5,758 nt of DNA from Alphaproteobacteria bacterium (GTDB lineage: Bacteria; Pseudomonadota; Alphaproteobacteria; Micropepsales; Micropepsaceae). Shown piece after piece: positions 1 to 5,758 of this stretch. The position numbers and the translations under genes are program-made. Position 1 is the first letter of the stretch. Each line of letters starts with the position of its first letter. Below the pieces are notes generated by a model. It worked only from the letters and a program-made list of their open reading frames with translations, was not told where the DNA came from and searched no databases. Where the stretch lies: positions 1 through 5,758 of the forward strand of contig JAATGK010000413.1 of assembly GCA_015654715.1 (NCBI GenBank), read 5' to 3'.

Positions 1-1
1 G

Positions 2-121
2 AGCGGCGACGGTCTTCAGCTCTCTCTCGCTTATATGCGCATCAAGGATCCCAAGGTGCGCAAGCGTGTACTTGATCTCGTCAAGTCCCTGGCCGAAGAC
101 ACTTCGGAAGGCGCGAAATAG
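2..121 (+). CDS. C-terminal end of a probable Xre-family helix-turn-helix transcriptional regulator (5' truncated)
   Basis: Only the last 39 codons are present; the gene begins before the window and ends at TAG 119-121. The visible peptide contains LQLSLAYMRIKDPKVRKRVL followed by DLVKSLAEDTSEGAK. A segment of the type 'R/KIKDPxVRxRVxDLVxxLA' after a short LQL stretch is what I know from the ends of small alphaproteobacterial Xre/Cro-type regulators, where the DNA-binding helix-turn-helix lies in the missing amino-terminal part. The family call rests on this tail alone, so it is moderate; the reading frame is more certain. The gene is convergent with hemC, with 16 bases between the two stop codons. 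A GC-rich hairpin covers its stop codon. Target genes cannot be inferred. Confidence 0.6.
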   Translation, partial: SGDGLQLSLAYMRIKDPKVRKRVLDLVKSLAEDTSEGAK

Positions 122-131
122 CGCGCCATTT
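110..131 (+). terminator. Short GC hairpin over the regulator stop codon, possible weak intrinsic terminator
   Basis: GGCGCG (110-115) and CGCGCC (122-127) are perfect complements around the six-base loop AAATAG, which contains the TAG stop. ATTT follows at 128-131. The six-pair all-GC stem followed by a short T run resembles a minimal rho-independent terminator for the plus-strand gene. The T run is only three bases, so termination may be weak. On the minus strand no T run follows, so it is not an evident hemC terminator. Confidence 0.35.
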
Positions 132-137
132 CTGATA

Positions 138-1061
138 TCAGACGGCGAGCCACCTGGCCGCCCGCGGCTTTAGTTTGATCCCCGCCTCCCGTCCAGCGCG
201 CACTGATTCCGTTTTCCCGCATCCGATGTGATCGATCACAAATCCGGTTGCTACCGAATCGCTGCCGTCGGCTGCCAGCACTTCGCCTCGGAACGACAAT
301 TTCGCGCCGTCAAAGGTCGCCAGCCCCGCGATCGGCGTCTTGCACGATCCGTCGAGCGCTGCCTGGAACGCGCGTTCGCAGGCGAGCGCGATCGCGGTCG
401 GCGTATGATCGAGCGGCGCTGCCGCCACGGCAGCGCGCACATCGTCCTCACGGATTTCGATCCCAACCGCACCTTGCGCCAGCGACGGCAGCCATTCGTC
501 CGTAGGCAGAATTTCCGTTACGTGCTCTTGCAGCCCCAGGCGCTTGAGGCCGGCCAGCGCCAACAGAATCGCCTCCATTCCGCCCTCGCTGAGCTTGCGG
601 AGCCGGGTGTCGATATTGCCGCGCAACAAGACGGGAACAAGATCGGAGCGTATCCGCCGCAGCTGCGCCGCCCGGCGGACCGAGCTTGTCCCCACACGGG
701 CGCCCGAGGGAAGCGCTTTCAACGACGGGGCAACCCGCGAAAGGAACACATCGGACGGGTCTTCGCGCTCCAGAATGGCCACCAGTGCCAGTCCCGGCGG
801 CAGCGCGACCGGCACGTCTTTCATCGAATGGACCGCCAGATCGATCCTGCCGGTCAGTAGCGCCTCTTCCAGCTCCTTGGTGAACAGGCCCTTGCCCCCG
901 GCGTCGGCCAGCGAGCGGTCCTGGATGCGGTCGCCAGTCGTTTTAATGGGCACGATGTCGGTGGCTGTTCCGGCGGCGGTAAGGGCGCGCGCCACCAACT
1001 CGGCCTGGGCAGTGGCCAGACGCGAACCGCGGGTCCCGATGCGAAGAGCGCTTTCCGCCAT
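138..1061 (-). CDS. hemC: Hydroxymethylbilane synthase (porphobilinogen deaminase)
   Basis: This enzyme joins four porphobilinogen molecules head to tail into hydroxymethylbilane in the cytoplasmic haem/tetrapyrrole pathway, using a covalently bound dipyrromethane cofactor. The 307-residue protein has the normal family length. It begins with [10 protein letters not shown] (residues 7-16, phosphate/substrate-binding arginines). It carries HSMKDVP (78-84, catalytic Asp82, equivalent to Asp84 of E. coli), GTSSVRR (124-130), [10 protein letters not shown] (145-154) and [10 protein letters not shown] (237-246), where Cys240 is the expected cofactor attachment site. The ATG at 1059-1061 gives the expected amino terminus just before the RIGTRGS motif. 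No convincing Shine-Dalgarno sequence precedes it; an A7 run lies immediately upstream. hemD does not follow; the next gene is convergent. The tail after DGS (residues 265-307) is the least family-like part, with [11 protein letters not shown] at 273-283, and contains a DNA palindrome. Confidence 0.97.
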   Translation of the reverse strand: MAESALRIGTRGSRLATAQAELVARALTAAGTATDIVPIKTTGDRIQDRSLADAGGKGLFTKELEEALLTGRIDLAVHSMKDVPVALPPGLALVAILEREDPSDVFLSRVAPSLKALPSGARVGTSSVRRAAQLRRIRSDLVPVLLRGNIDTRLRKLSEGGMEAILLALAGLKRLGLQEHVTEILPTDEWLPSLAQGAVGIEIREDDVRAAVAAAPLDHTPTAIALACERAFQAALDGSCKTPIAGLATFDGAKLSFRGEVLAADGSDSVATGFVIDHIGCGKTESVRAGREAGIKLKPRAARWLAV

Positions 1062-1088
1062 GGTTTTTTTCGATTACAGCCTTTTGTC

Positions 1089-2153
1089 GTGAGAGAACAG
1101 CCTGCCAACCAGCGTTCCTGGACCATCCTGGGGATCGAAACGAGTTGCGACGAGACCGCCGCCGCGGTGGTGCGCGGCTGCCCGCCCGGACCAGGCCAGA
1201 TCCTGTCGAACGTCGTGTTCAGCCAGCTGGAGGAGCATCGCCCTTACGGCGGCGTGGTGCCGGAAATTGCGGCACGGGCTCACGTAGAATTGATCGACGG
1301 CATCGTGACGCGCGCGCTGGCCGACGCCGGACTGAAGCTCGCCGAGGTCGATGCCGTGGCGGCCACCGCCGGGCCCGGCTTGATCGGCGGGGTGATGGTC
1401 GGCCTGGTCACTGCCAAAGCCCTGGCGCTCGCCGCCAGCAAGCCGCTTATTGCCGTCAACCATTTGGAAGGCCACGGCTTTTCCCCCAGGCTTTCGGCCG
1501 GGGTCAAATTTCCTTACCTGCTGCTGCTGGTTTCCGGCGGCCATTGCCAGCTTTTGGGCGTCGAAGGGCCGGGGCGGTTCCGCCTCTATGGCACCACCAT
1601 CGACGATGCTGCCGGCGAGGCGTTCGACAAAACCGCTAAGCTGCTCGGCCTGCCCTATCCCGGCGGACCCCGGATCGAGATTGTGGCGCGCCAGGGCAAT
1701 CCCGCCCGTTACGCGTTGCCACGGCCAATGCGCGGGCGCGAAGGAGCCGATTTCTCGTTCTCGGGTCTGAAGACCGCGGTTCGCCAGCTGATCCAGAACG
1801 GGGATGTGAACCAGGCCGACGTTGCCGCGTCCTTCCAGGCTGCTGTGATCGATATCCTAATCGACCGCGCCACCGCCGCGATGGCGATGTTCCGCCGCGA
1901 TTTCCCGAACGAGATGACACCCGCTTTTGTCGTTGGCGGGGGCGTGGCCGCCAATGGGGCGATCCGCGACCGGCTCGCCAAACTCGCGAGTCAAAAAGGT
2001 TTCAGCTTCAATGTTCCGCCGGTGCATCTTTGCACCGACAACGCCGCGATGATCGCCTGGGCCGGCATCGAGAACGCCGCCCTGGGCCGCTTCGATCCGC
2101 TCGATGCACCAGCGCGCGCCCGCTGGCCGCTTTATCCGCAAGAGGTGTCATGA
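1089..2153 (+). CDS. tsaD: tRNA N6-adenosine threonylcarbamoyltransferase TsaD (Kae1/YgjD/Gcp family)
   Basis: TsaD, acting with TsaB and TsaE, transfers the threonylcarbamoyl group from threonylcarbamoyl-AMP (made by TsaC) onto A37 of tRNAs that read ANN codons, giving t6A. The 354-residue protein shows GIETSCDET (15-23), the metal-binding NHLEGH motif (His125 and His129), LVSGGHCQL (147-155), [20 protein letters not shown] (171-190), [10 protein letters not shown] (221-230), GGGVAANG (283-290) and [10 protein letters not shown] (315-324), where Asp317 is the third metal ligand. These are all diagnostic and intact. The start used is GTG 1089-1091; no in-frame start codon is seen just upstream, and the extension before the GIETSCDET motif is about 12 residues. 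No clear Shine-Dalgarno site is visible. It is divergent from hemC and overlaps xth by four bases. The partner genes tsaB, tsaC and tsaE are not in the window. Confidence 0.97.
   Translation: MREQPANQRSWTILGIETSCDETAAAVVRGCPPGPGQILSNVVFSQLEEHRPYGGVVPEIAARAHVELIDGIVTRALADAGLKLAEVDAVAATAGPGLIGGVMVGLVTAKALALAASKPLIAVNHLEGHGFSPRLSAGVKFPYLLLLVSGGHCQLLGVEGPGRFRLYGTTIDDAAGEAFDKTAKLLGLPYPGGPRIEIVARQGNPARYALPRPMRGREGADFSFSGLKTAVRQLIQNGDVNQADVAASFQAAVIDILIDRATAAMAMFRRDFPNEMTPAFVVGGGVAANGAIRDRLAKLASQKGFSFNVPPVHLCTDNAAMIAWAGIENAALGRFDPLDAPARARWPLYPQEVS
2141..2149 (+). promoter_or_regulatory. Ribosome binding site of xth, inside the end of tsaD
   Basis: AGAGG at 2141-2145 lies four bases before the ATG at 2150-2152. 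It decides the xth start in favour of ATG 2150 over the in-frame upstream extension into tsaD. The site lies within the last tsaD codons, and the start overlaps the tsaD stop as ATGA, an arrangement typical of translational coupling. Confidence 0.65.
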
Positions 2154-2944
2154 AGATCGCCACTTGGAACATCAATTCGGTGCGCCTCAGAGCGCCGCTG
2201 GCCGCACGGTTTTTGCGCGAGCACGCCCCTGACGTTCTTGCCTTACAGGAAACCAAATGCCCCAACGACCTGTTCCCGGCCAAAGAGTTCGCCAAGCTCG
2301 GCTATGAGCATCAGGCCGTACACGGACAAAAAGGCTATCACGGCGTCGCCATTGTCTCGCGCCTGCCGTTCGTCGCGCAGACGATCGGCGATTACTGCCG
2401 CGAAGGCCACTGCCGCCACATCTCGGTGACCTTCGAAAACGGCCTGGAATTACACGATTTCTATGTTCCCGCCGGCGGCGACATTCCCGACCCCGAGCAA
2501 AATCCGAAGTTCGCCCACAAGATCGATTTCCTCCAGCGGCTCGAAAAGCAATTCGGCAAGCGCAAGGACGGCGCCAAGACTCCGGTCGTGCTGGTCGGCG
2601 ATCTCAATGTCGCTCCGCTCGAAAACGACGTCTGGAACCACAAGCAGCTTCTCAGCGTCGTTTCCCACACCCCGATCGAAACCAGCCTGCTGAATGCCGC
2701 CCGCGCCGCCTTCAATTGGACCGATGTGACCCGCGCGTTCATTCCCGCGTCGGAAAAAATCTTTTCGTGGTGGAGCTATCGCGCCGCCGATTGGCAAGCC
2801 AGCGACCGCGGCCGCCGCCTCGACCACATCTGGGTCAGCCCGGCGCTGCAAGGGGCGATCAAAAGCCAGCAGATCGTCAAAAAAATGCGTGGCTGGGAGA
2901 AAGCGTCCGACCATGTTCCGATTATTGCCGAAATCGACGTGTAA
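2150..2944 (+). CDS. xth: Exodeoxyribonuclease III / AP endonuclease (XthA family)
   Basis: The protein is an EEP-fold (endonuclease/exonuclease/phosphatase) repair nuclease. Members cleave 5' to abasic sites and degrade 3' ends of duplex DNA in base excision repair. The 264 residues match the usual length of about 260-270. Visible active-site motifs are [11 protein letters not shown] (Asn7), LALQETK (Glu34, metal ligand), DFYVPAGG (Tyr105), [11 protein letters not shown] (Asp151 and Asn153), RRLDHIWVS (Asp225) and SDHVPI (Asp254-His255). They match the positions of the E. coli XthA catalytic residues (Asn7, Glu34, Tyr109, Asp151, Asn153, Asp229, Asp258, His259) to within a few residues. The start at ATG 2150 puts MKIATWN at the amino terminus, as in the family. 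The frame stays open upstream to 2030, but that part is tsaD read in another frame. The gene is cotranscribed, and probably translationally coupled, with tsaD. Confidence 0.96.
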   Translation: MKIATWNINSVRLRAPLAARFLREHAPDVLALQETKCPNDLFPAKEFAKLGYEHQAVHGQKGYHGVAIVSRLPFVAQTIGDYCREGHCRHISVTFENGLELHDFYVPAGGDIPDPEQNPKFAHKIDFLQRLEKQFGKRKDGAKTPVVLVGDLNVAPLENDVWNHKQLLSVVSHTPIETSLLNAARAAFNWTDVTRAFIPASEKIFSWWSYRAADWQASDRGRRLDHIWVSPALQGAIKSQQIVKKMRGWEKASDHVPIIAEIDV

Positions 2945-2953
2945 TCTCACAGC

Positions 2954-3544
2954 ATGAGGATCGCTCTTCTCCGTCACGGCCCGACCGATTGGAACGCTGA
3001 AGGCCGTGTGCAAGGCACCGTCGACACGCCGCTGTCGGAAGCCGGCAAGGCGAAAATGCGGGCACTGCTGCCGCCGGAAGGCTTCGACAACGCCGTGGTC
3101 TATTGCAGTCCCAAGCTGCGCGCCCGTCAGACTGCTGCCTGTCTCGGCCTCAAGAACGTCCATCTTGATCCACGGCTCGCCGAGCAGAACTGGGGCGAAT
3201 GGGAGGGCCTGACCCGCGCCGAGATGCTGGCGCGCGACGGTGAGGATGCGTTCGAGCGTTCCGGTCGCGGCATCAGCTTTCGTCCCCCCGGCGGTGAATC
3301 CACCGGCGAATTGCATGCCCGCGTCAGGAGCTTCTTCCACGATATTGCGGCCAAAGGCGACGACGCCATCGCCGTGTCGCATATGGGTGTGCTGCGCGCC
3401 GCTTATGTACTCGCCACCGATTGGGACATGACGGCGCCAATGCCCGCGGATCTCGATCTTAAGACCGCGCTGGTGCTGTCCCTCGCTCCTGATGGCACCC
3501 CGACGGTTGCGCGCCTGAATGCACCACTGCGAAGCCGCGGCTGA
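2954..3544 (+). CDS. Histidine phosphatase superfamily protein (phosphoglycerate mutase-like)
   Basis: The 196-residue protein has the branch-1 histidine phosphatase layout. LLRHGPTDWN (5-14) carries the RHG motif with His8 as the phospho-accepting nucleophile beside Arg7. It is followed by GRVQGTVDTPLSEAG (17-31), SPKLRARQTA (52-61, second phosphate-binding arginine at Arg58), NWGEWEG (79-85, acid residue Glu82), GGESTGELHARV (113-124) and VSHMGVLRA (141-149, second catalytic His143). It is cytoplasmic, with no signal peptide or membrane segment. The substrate cannot be told from sequence: relatives include small phosphosugar phosphatases, alpha-ribazole phosphatase and phosphoglycerate mutase-like enzymes, and no cobalamin gene is nearby to argue for CobC. 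ATG 2954 lies nine bases after the xth stop and has no clear Shine-Dalgarno site, so translation probably depends on the upstream gene. It is the last gene of the tsaD-xth operon. Its TGA touches the stop of the convergent CHAD gene. Confidence 0.92.
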   Translation: MRIALLRHGPTDWNAEGRVQGTVDTPLSEAGKAKMRALLPPEGFDNAVVYCSPKLRARQTAACLGLKNVHLDPRLAEQNWGEWEGLTRAEMLARDGEDAFERSGRGISFRPPGGESTGELHARVRSFFHDIAAKGDDAIAVSHMGVLRAAYVLATDWDMTAPMPADLDLKTALVLSLAPDGTPTVARLNAPLRSRG

Positions 3545-4480
3545 TTAAATCCAGAACGGCTCGGTGTCGCGAAAAGCCTTCCAACGCTTGCGCGTTTTGT
3601 GGGCAAAGGCGCCGCTGCGCGCTTGATGGAAACCTTGCAGCAGCCCCGCGGCGTGGCTGAGGTCGGCTTGCAACGTTGCACTTTCGGCCTCGCTGAGGAG
3701 AAGCCGGCCGAGGACGCCGCGCACCTGCGCCACGTCGTTCAAGTGGCCCAGCATGTCCTGCAGTTCCTTCAACGGCTCGATCCAGACCTTCACGGCCTTC
3801 GCCGGATAAAGCGGCGCAAAGAACTCCGCGGCATAGCGCAGCTTCTTGAGGGCGATGCGCAGCCGGTGTCGCTCGGGCGGCGCAAGCTCGCGGAAATGGC
3901 GGCCGCGTTTTTTGGCGCGATGCAGTGCCAGCTCCAGCACCGGCGGCGCCACGTCACTGATCGTCAAAGGGCCGATCGTCGTGGGCTCGCTGGTCCAGGT
4001 CACGCCGCGCGCGGCCGCGGCCACATCCTCGTCGAACTGGCGAAATTCGGGGCTGGCGATTTCAGCCACCGCGGTTTGCCAGGCGCCGTCGCGCAGCCGC
4101 TCGGCCCGTGCCGCCAGAACGTCGAAGCCGTGTCGCGCTCCCAGTTCGGCCACCGCCGGCACGAACAGCTCGTCCAGGAACACGTCGAGATCGCGCGCCG
4201 TGCCAACCAGATTGATGAACACTTTCGCCCGCGCATCGAGTTCGGCCAGCGACGGCAACTGCGTCAACTTGAGCGCGGTGCGCAGACGCCTGAGGCCGAC
4301 CCGCAGTTGATGCAAGCCTTCGCTGCTCTTCGCCTCCACCACCACCGGCACATTGGCGTTCACTTGCGCCAAGGCTTCGAACAGGATGACGCGCAAGGCC
4401 TCATCAGCCGGCACCAGGGCGTCGAGCAAAGGCTGTCGCGCCGAAACCGGTACGAGCAAAGGCCGCGCGGGCGCGCTCAT
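3545..4480 (-). CDS. Stand-alone CHAD domain-containing protein
   Basis: CHAD domains are all-helical, built of two similar halves rich in conserved histidines and basic residues. Characterised members bind polyphosphate; many are fused to CYTH triphosphatase domains. In this 311-residue protein the first half has EGLHQLRVGLRRLRTALKL (54-72) and TARDLDVFLDEL (94-105). The second half repeats the pattern with RHRLRIALKKLRYAAEFFAP (204-223) and MLGHLNDVAQVRGVL (243-257). The basic tail HKTRKRWKAF (294-303) is typical of family ends. No CYTH domain precedes it: only about 50 residues lie before the first motif, and upstream is the end of hisF. The ATG at 4478-4480 is chosen because GGGAG lies four bases before it; a longer in-frame version to 4633 would overlap hisF. 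The gene lies 25 bases downstream of hisF on the same strand, probably cotranscribed. Its cellular role here is unknown; polyphosphate binding is an inference from the family. Confidence 0.9.
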   Translation of the reverse strand: MSAPARPLLVPVSARQPLLDALVPADEALRVILFEALAQVNANVPVVVEAKSSEGLHQLRVGLRRLRTALKLTQLPSLAELDARAKVFINLVGTARDLDVFLDELFVPAVAELGARHGFDVLAARAERLRDGAWQTAVAEIASPEFRQFDEDVAAAARGVTWTSEPTTIGPLTISDVAPPVLELALHRAKKRGRHFRELAPPERHRLRIALKKLRYAAEFFAPLYPAKAVKVWIEPLKELQDMLGHLNDVAQVRGVLGRLLLSEAESATLQADLSHAAGLLQGFHQARSGAFAHKTRKRWKAFRDTEPFWI

Positions 4481-4484
4481 AAAT

Positions 4485-4492
4485 CTCCCACC
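4485..4492 (-). promoter_or_regulatory. Ribosome binding site of the CHAD gene
   Basis: On the minus strand the sequence reads GGTGGGAG, then ATTT, then ATG. This is the strongest Shine-Dalgarno match in the window. It fixes the start at 4480 rather than at the in-frame ATG at 4633 inside hisF. It lies in the 25-base gap after the hisF stop. Confidence 0.75.
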
Positions 4493-4505
4493 AATCTCTG
4501 TTATT

Positions 4506-5267
4506 TTAGCTATTCCGTACCGGAATCCCGGCGCTGGCAAGGGCTTTCTTGGCGTCCGCGATAGACCATTGACCGAAATGGAAAATCGACGCCGCCAGGA
4601 CGGCATTGGCGCCGCCGTCACGGACGCCCTCAACCAGATGTTGGAGCGTTCCCACCCCGCCCGAGGCGATCACGGGAACCGGCACCGCATCCGAAATCGC
4701 CCTGGTCAGCGGGATGTCGTAGCCGATCTTGGTGCCGTCGCGATCCATCGACGTGAGCAGAATTTCGCCGGCGCCGTAATCGACCAGCTTGATGGCGTGC
4801 TTGATCGCATCGATGCCGGTAGGATTGCGGCCGCCGTGGGTGAAGACTTCGAACTTGCCGGGCGCCACTTGTTTGGCATCGATCGCCGCGACGATGCACT
4901 GACTACCGAATTTTTCGGCGCCTTCGCGCACGAACTCCGGCCGCTTGACCGCTTCGGTGTTAATGGAAACCTTGTCGGCGCCAGCCAGGAGCAGGCTGCG
5001 GATGTCGTCGAGATTGCGCACGCCGCCGCCGACCGTCAGCGGCATGAAGCAGACGTCGGCCGTCCGCCGCACCACATCGAGCATGATGGCGCGTTTTTCA
5101 TTGGAAGCGGTAATGTCGAGGAAACAGAGCTCGTCGGCGCCCATGCGGTCGTAAAGCATGGCCTGCTCGACCGGATCGCCGGCATCGATCAGATCGACGA
5201 AGTTGACGCCTTTGACGACGCGTCCGTCCTTCACGTCCAGACAGGGAATGATGCGAACCTTCAGCAT
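4506..5267 (-). CDS. hisF: Imidazole glycerol phosphate synthase cyclase subunit HisF
   Basis: HisF is the (beta/alpha)8-barrel synthase half of the HisH-HisF enzyme. It uses ammonia delivered by HisH to convert PRFAR into imidazole glycerol phosphate (histidine pathway) and AICAR (returned to purine synthesis). The 253-residue protein is of standard length and begins [20 protein letters not shown]. The two catalytic aspartates are in their canonical places: Asp11 in PCLDV and Asp130 in AAIDAK. Phosphate-binding barrel ends are seen as LTVGGGVRN (77-85), GADKVSINT (96-104), [14 protein letters not shown] (140-153), TSMDRDG (172-178) and IASGGVGTL (200-208). ATG 5267 gives the family amino terminus; the frame is open back to 5534 but that upstream part is repeat sequence and antisense holA. 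The Shine-Dalgarno site is weak (GCGGA-like). No hisH, hisA, hisB or hisE is next to it, so it lies outside a conventional his operon in this window. The leader is entirely a palindromic repeat. Confidence 0.97.
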   Translation of the reverse strand: MLKVRIIPCLDVKDGRVVKGVNFVDLIDAGDPVEQAMLYDRMGADELCFLDITASNEKRAIMLDVVRRTADVCFMPLTVGGGVRNLDDIRSLLLAGADKVSINTEAVKRPEFVREGAEKFGSQCIVAAIDAKQVAPGKFEVFTHGGRNPTGIDAIKHAIKLVDYGAGEILLTSMDRDGTKIGYDIPLTRAISDAVPVPVIASGGVGTLQHLVEGVRDGGANAVLAASIFHFGQWSIADAKKALASAGIPVRNS

Positions 5268-5278
5268 GGCGTTCCGCC

Positions 5279-5379
5279 GCGAGTTGCGAAGTGCCAATAG
5301 CGAAGTGGGGGGGATGAGGCAAGCGATGCCGCTCGCACGAATCTTTCCGACTTCGCTACGCCCTACTCGCCATTCGCCC
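5279..5379. repeat. Imperfect palindromic repeat element between holA and hisF (MITE/REP-like)
   Basis: On the plus strand the left arm (5279-5306) carries GCGAGT, then GCGAAGT twice (5286-5292 and 5300-5306). The right arm (5350-5370) reads ACTTCGCTA at one end and ACTCGC at the other, the reverse complement of the left arm's outer ends, followed by a related CATTCGCCC (5371-5379). Inside lies a smaller hairpin, GCAAGCG-ATGC-CGCTCGC (5319-5336, one G-T mismatch), next to a run of seven G (5307-5313). Nested inverted repeats built from short GCGA(A/G)TnGCGA(A/G)-like units look like the dispersed palindromic repeats found between genes in many alphaproteobacteria. Whether it occurs elsewhere in this genome cannot be seen from one copy. 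It overlaps the last codons of holA and ends 12 bases before the hisF start. Confidence 0.6.
5294..5322 (-). promoter_or_regulatory. Candidate sigma-70-type promoter for hisF within the repeat
   Basis: On the minus strand TTGCCT (5322-5317; four of six to TTGACA) is followed after exactly 17 bases by TATTGG (5299-5294; three of six to TATAAT). The start of transcription would lie about 20 bases upstream of the hisF ATG. The match is weak, and readthrough from holA is the alternative. Confidence 0.2.
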
Positions 5380-5758
5380 TTTTGCCATCGCCGCGACATT
5401 AAACAGCGCCCGGCCCAGCATGGCCTCAGCCGGAACCGCGGTCGTTTTGCACATCGCTTCGGCCTCCAAGAGCAGGTCGAGGGCATCGCCGAGGCGGGGC
5501 TCGGTCCATCTTTGAACTTGCAGCTTGAACCCATTGGCGCGCGAAAAATGCAGCGGCGGCCTCAGTTTCTTGATGGCGAATTCGATAGCGTCGCCACGGG
5601 CCGCATCGGTCGCCACTAAGAGTAGGCGCTGAAAATGCCCCATTGCCTGGCGTACCACCGCAACCGGCGAAATATCCGACGTCCACAACCGTTCCAGCGC
5701 CCGATCGAGAGCCTTCAGATCGCCGAGCCCTGCCGCGTCGCAGACTTCTTCGACCCGC
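5356..5758 (-). CDS. holA: DNA polymerase III delta subunit HolA, C-terminal part (5' end outside window)
   Basis: HolA (delta) is the clamp-loader subunit that opens the beta sliding clamp during loading at primed DNA. The window holds the last 133 residues; the frame runs open through the window edge and ends at TAG (5358-5356). The visible part is the helical collar domain. It begins [20 protein letters not shown] and continues with [53 protein letters not shown] and [16 protein letters not shown]. The order 'SPVAVxRxxxxHFQRL', 'LRPPxxF', 'RWxxxxLxxAL' and 'CKTTxxPAE' is what I recognise from alphaproteobacterial HolA proteins. The end, KGRMASRA, comes from the palindromic repeat, so the native terminus has probably been replaced or extended by a few residues. 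It lies 88 bases upstream of hisF on the same strand. Confidence 0.9.
   Translation of the reverse strand, partial: RVEEVCDAAGLGDLKALDRALERLWTSDISPVAVVRQAMGHFQRLLLVATDAARGDAIEFAIKKLRPPLHFSRANGFKLQVQRWTEPRLGDALDLLLEAEAMCKTTAVPAEAMLGRALFNVAAMAKGRMASRA

Noticed and set aside
131..142. Perfect 12-base palindrome TCTGATATCAGA over the hemC stop, considered as a bidirectional terminator
   Set aside because: It has no loop, is AT-rich in its centre and has no T run, so it would not form a terminator hairpin; chance is likely for 12 bases.
387..396. CGCGATCGCG palindrome in hemC
   Set aside because: GATC/CGCG-rich palindromes of this length are expected in GC-rich coding DNA; nothing else marks it as functional.
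228..860. Long plus-strand open frames (228-860 and 544-1092) opposite hemC
   Set aside because: They lie antisense to a complete hemC with all family motifs, and their products are arginine/proline-rich low-information peptides typical of GC-rich shadow frames.
2030..2149. Upstream in-frame extension of xth to 2030
   Set aside because: It is tsaD sequence in another frame. ATG 2150 gives the conserved MKIATWN start and has its own AGAGG site.
2450..3382. 310-codon minus-strand open frame across xth and the phosphatase
   Set aside because: It crosses two clear genes and their boundary and has no recognisable motif; it is a GC-bias antisense frame.
3599..4564. 321-codon plus-strand open frame opposite the CHAD gene
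   Set aside because: The minus strand encodes an intact CHAD protein with a strong ribosome binding site; the plus-strand product is His/Gln/Arg-rich without a family pattern.
4481..4633. Upstream in-frame extension of the CHAD gene to 4633
   Set aside because: It lies over the hisF 3' end in another frame, and the GGGAG site marks ATG 4480.
5268..5534. Upstream in-frame extension of hisF to 5534, read at first as a possible fusion
   Set aside because: The extra 89 residues are translated repeat sequence and an alternative frame of holA. HisF begins canonically at [12 protein letters not shown].
5356..5688. holA fragment as a separate small gene starting at TTG 5688
   Set aside because: The same frame continues upstream through the window edge with HolA-like sequence ([20 protein letters not shown]), so it is the end of a longer gene.

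Overview
The window is GC-rich, densely packed chromosomal DNA from what looks like an alphaproteobacterium. The evidence is the divergent hemC/tsaD pair, the alphaproteobacterial look of the HolA carboxyl end and of the Xre-type regulator tail, and the uniform GC-rich codon use. I cannot name the order or genus from sequence alone. Nearly all of the window is coding, and the genes are housekeeping ones. I see no phage, transposase, CRISPR, tRNA or rRNA gene, and no clear new multi-gene system.

Layout from left to right. Positions 2-121 (+) hold the carboxyl-terminal end of a probable Xre-family transcriptional regulator. It converges on hemC (138-1061, -), the porphobilinogen deaminase of haem biosynthesis. 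hemC and tsaD are divergent, with only 27 bases between their start codons. tsaD (1089-2153, tRNA t6A synthesis), xth (2150-2944, exonuclease III-type AP endonuclease) and a histidine-phosphatase gene (2954-3544) form a tight plus-strand operon: the first two overlap by four bases and the third follows after nine. This operon meets a minus-strand group head-on at 3544/3545, where the two stop codons touch. In its own transcription order the minus-strand group is holA (partial, 5356-5758; DNA polymerase III delta), hisF (4506-5267; imidazole glycerol phosphate synthase cyclase subunit) and a stand-alone CHAD-domain gene (3545-4480).

The least ordinary sequence lies between holA and hisF (about 5279-5379). 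It is a roughly 100-base imperfect palindrome with GCGAAGT/ACTTCGC arms and an inner hairpin. It looks like a dispersed palindromic repeat that has landed at the 3' end of holA, so that it supplies the last codons and the stop. It also fills the whole hisF leader. Other points worth checking are a GC hairpin whose loop holds the regulator's stop codon, a perfect 14-base palindrome inside the hemC 3' end, and hisF lying outside any visible histidine operon next to a CHAD gene.

The genes do not form one pathway. They cover haem synthesis, tRNA modification, DNA repair, DNA replication and histidine synthesis, plus two proteins of unassigned substrate or partner (the phosphatase and the CHAD protein).
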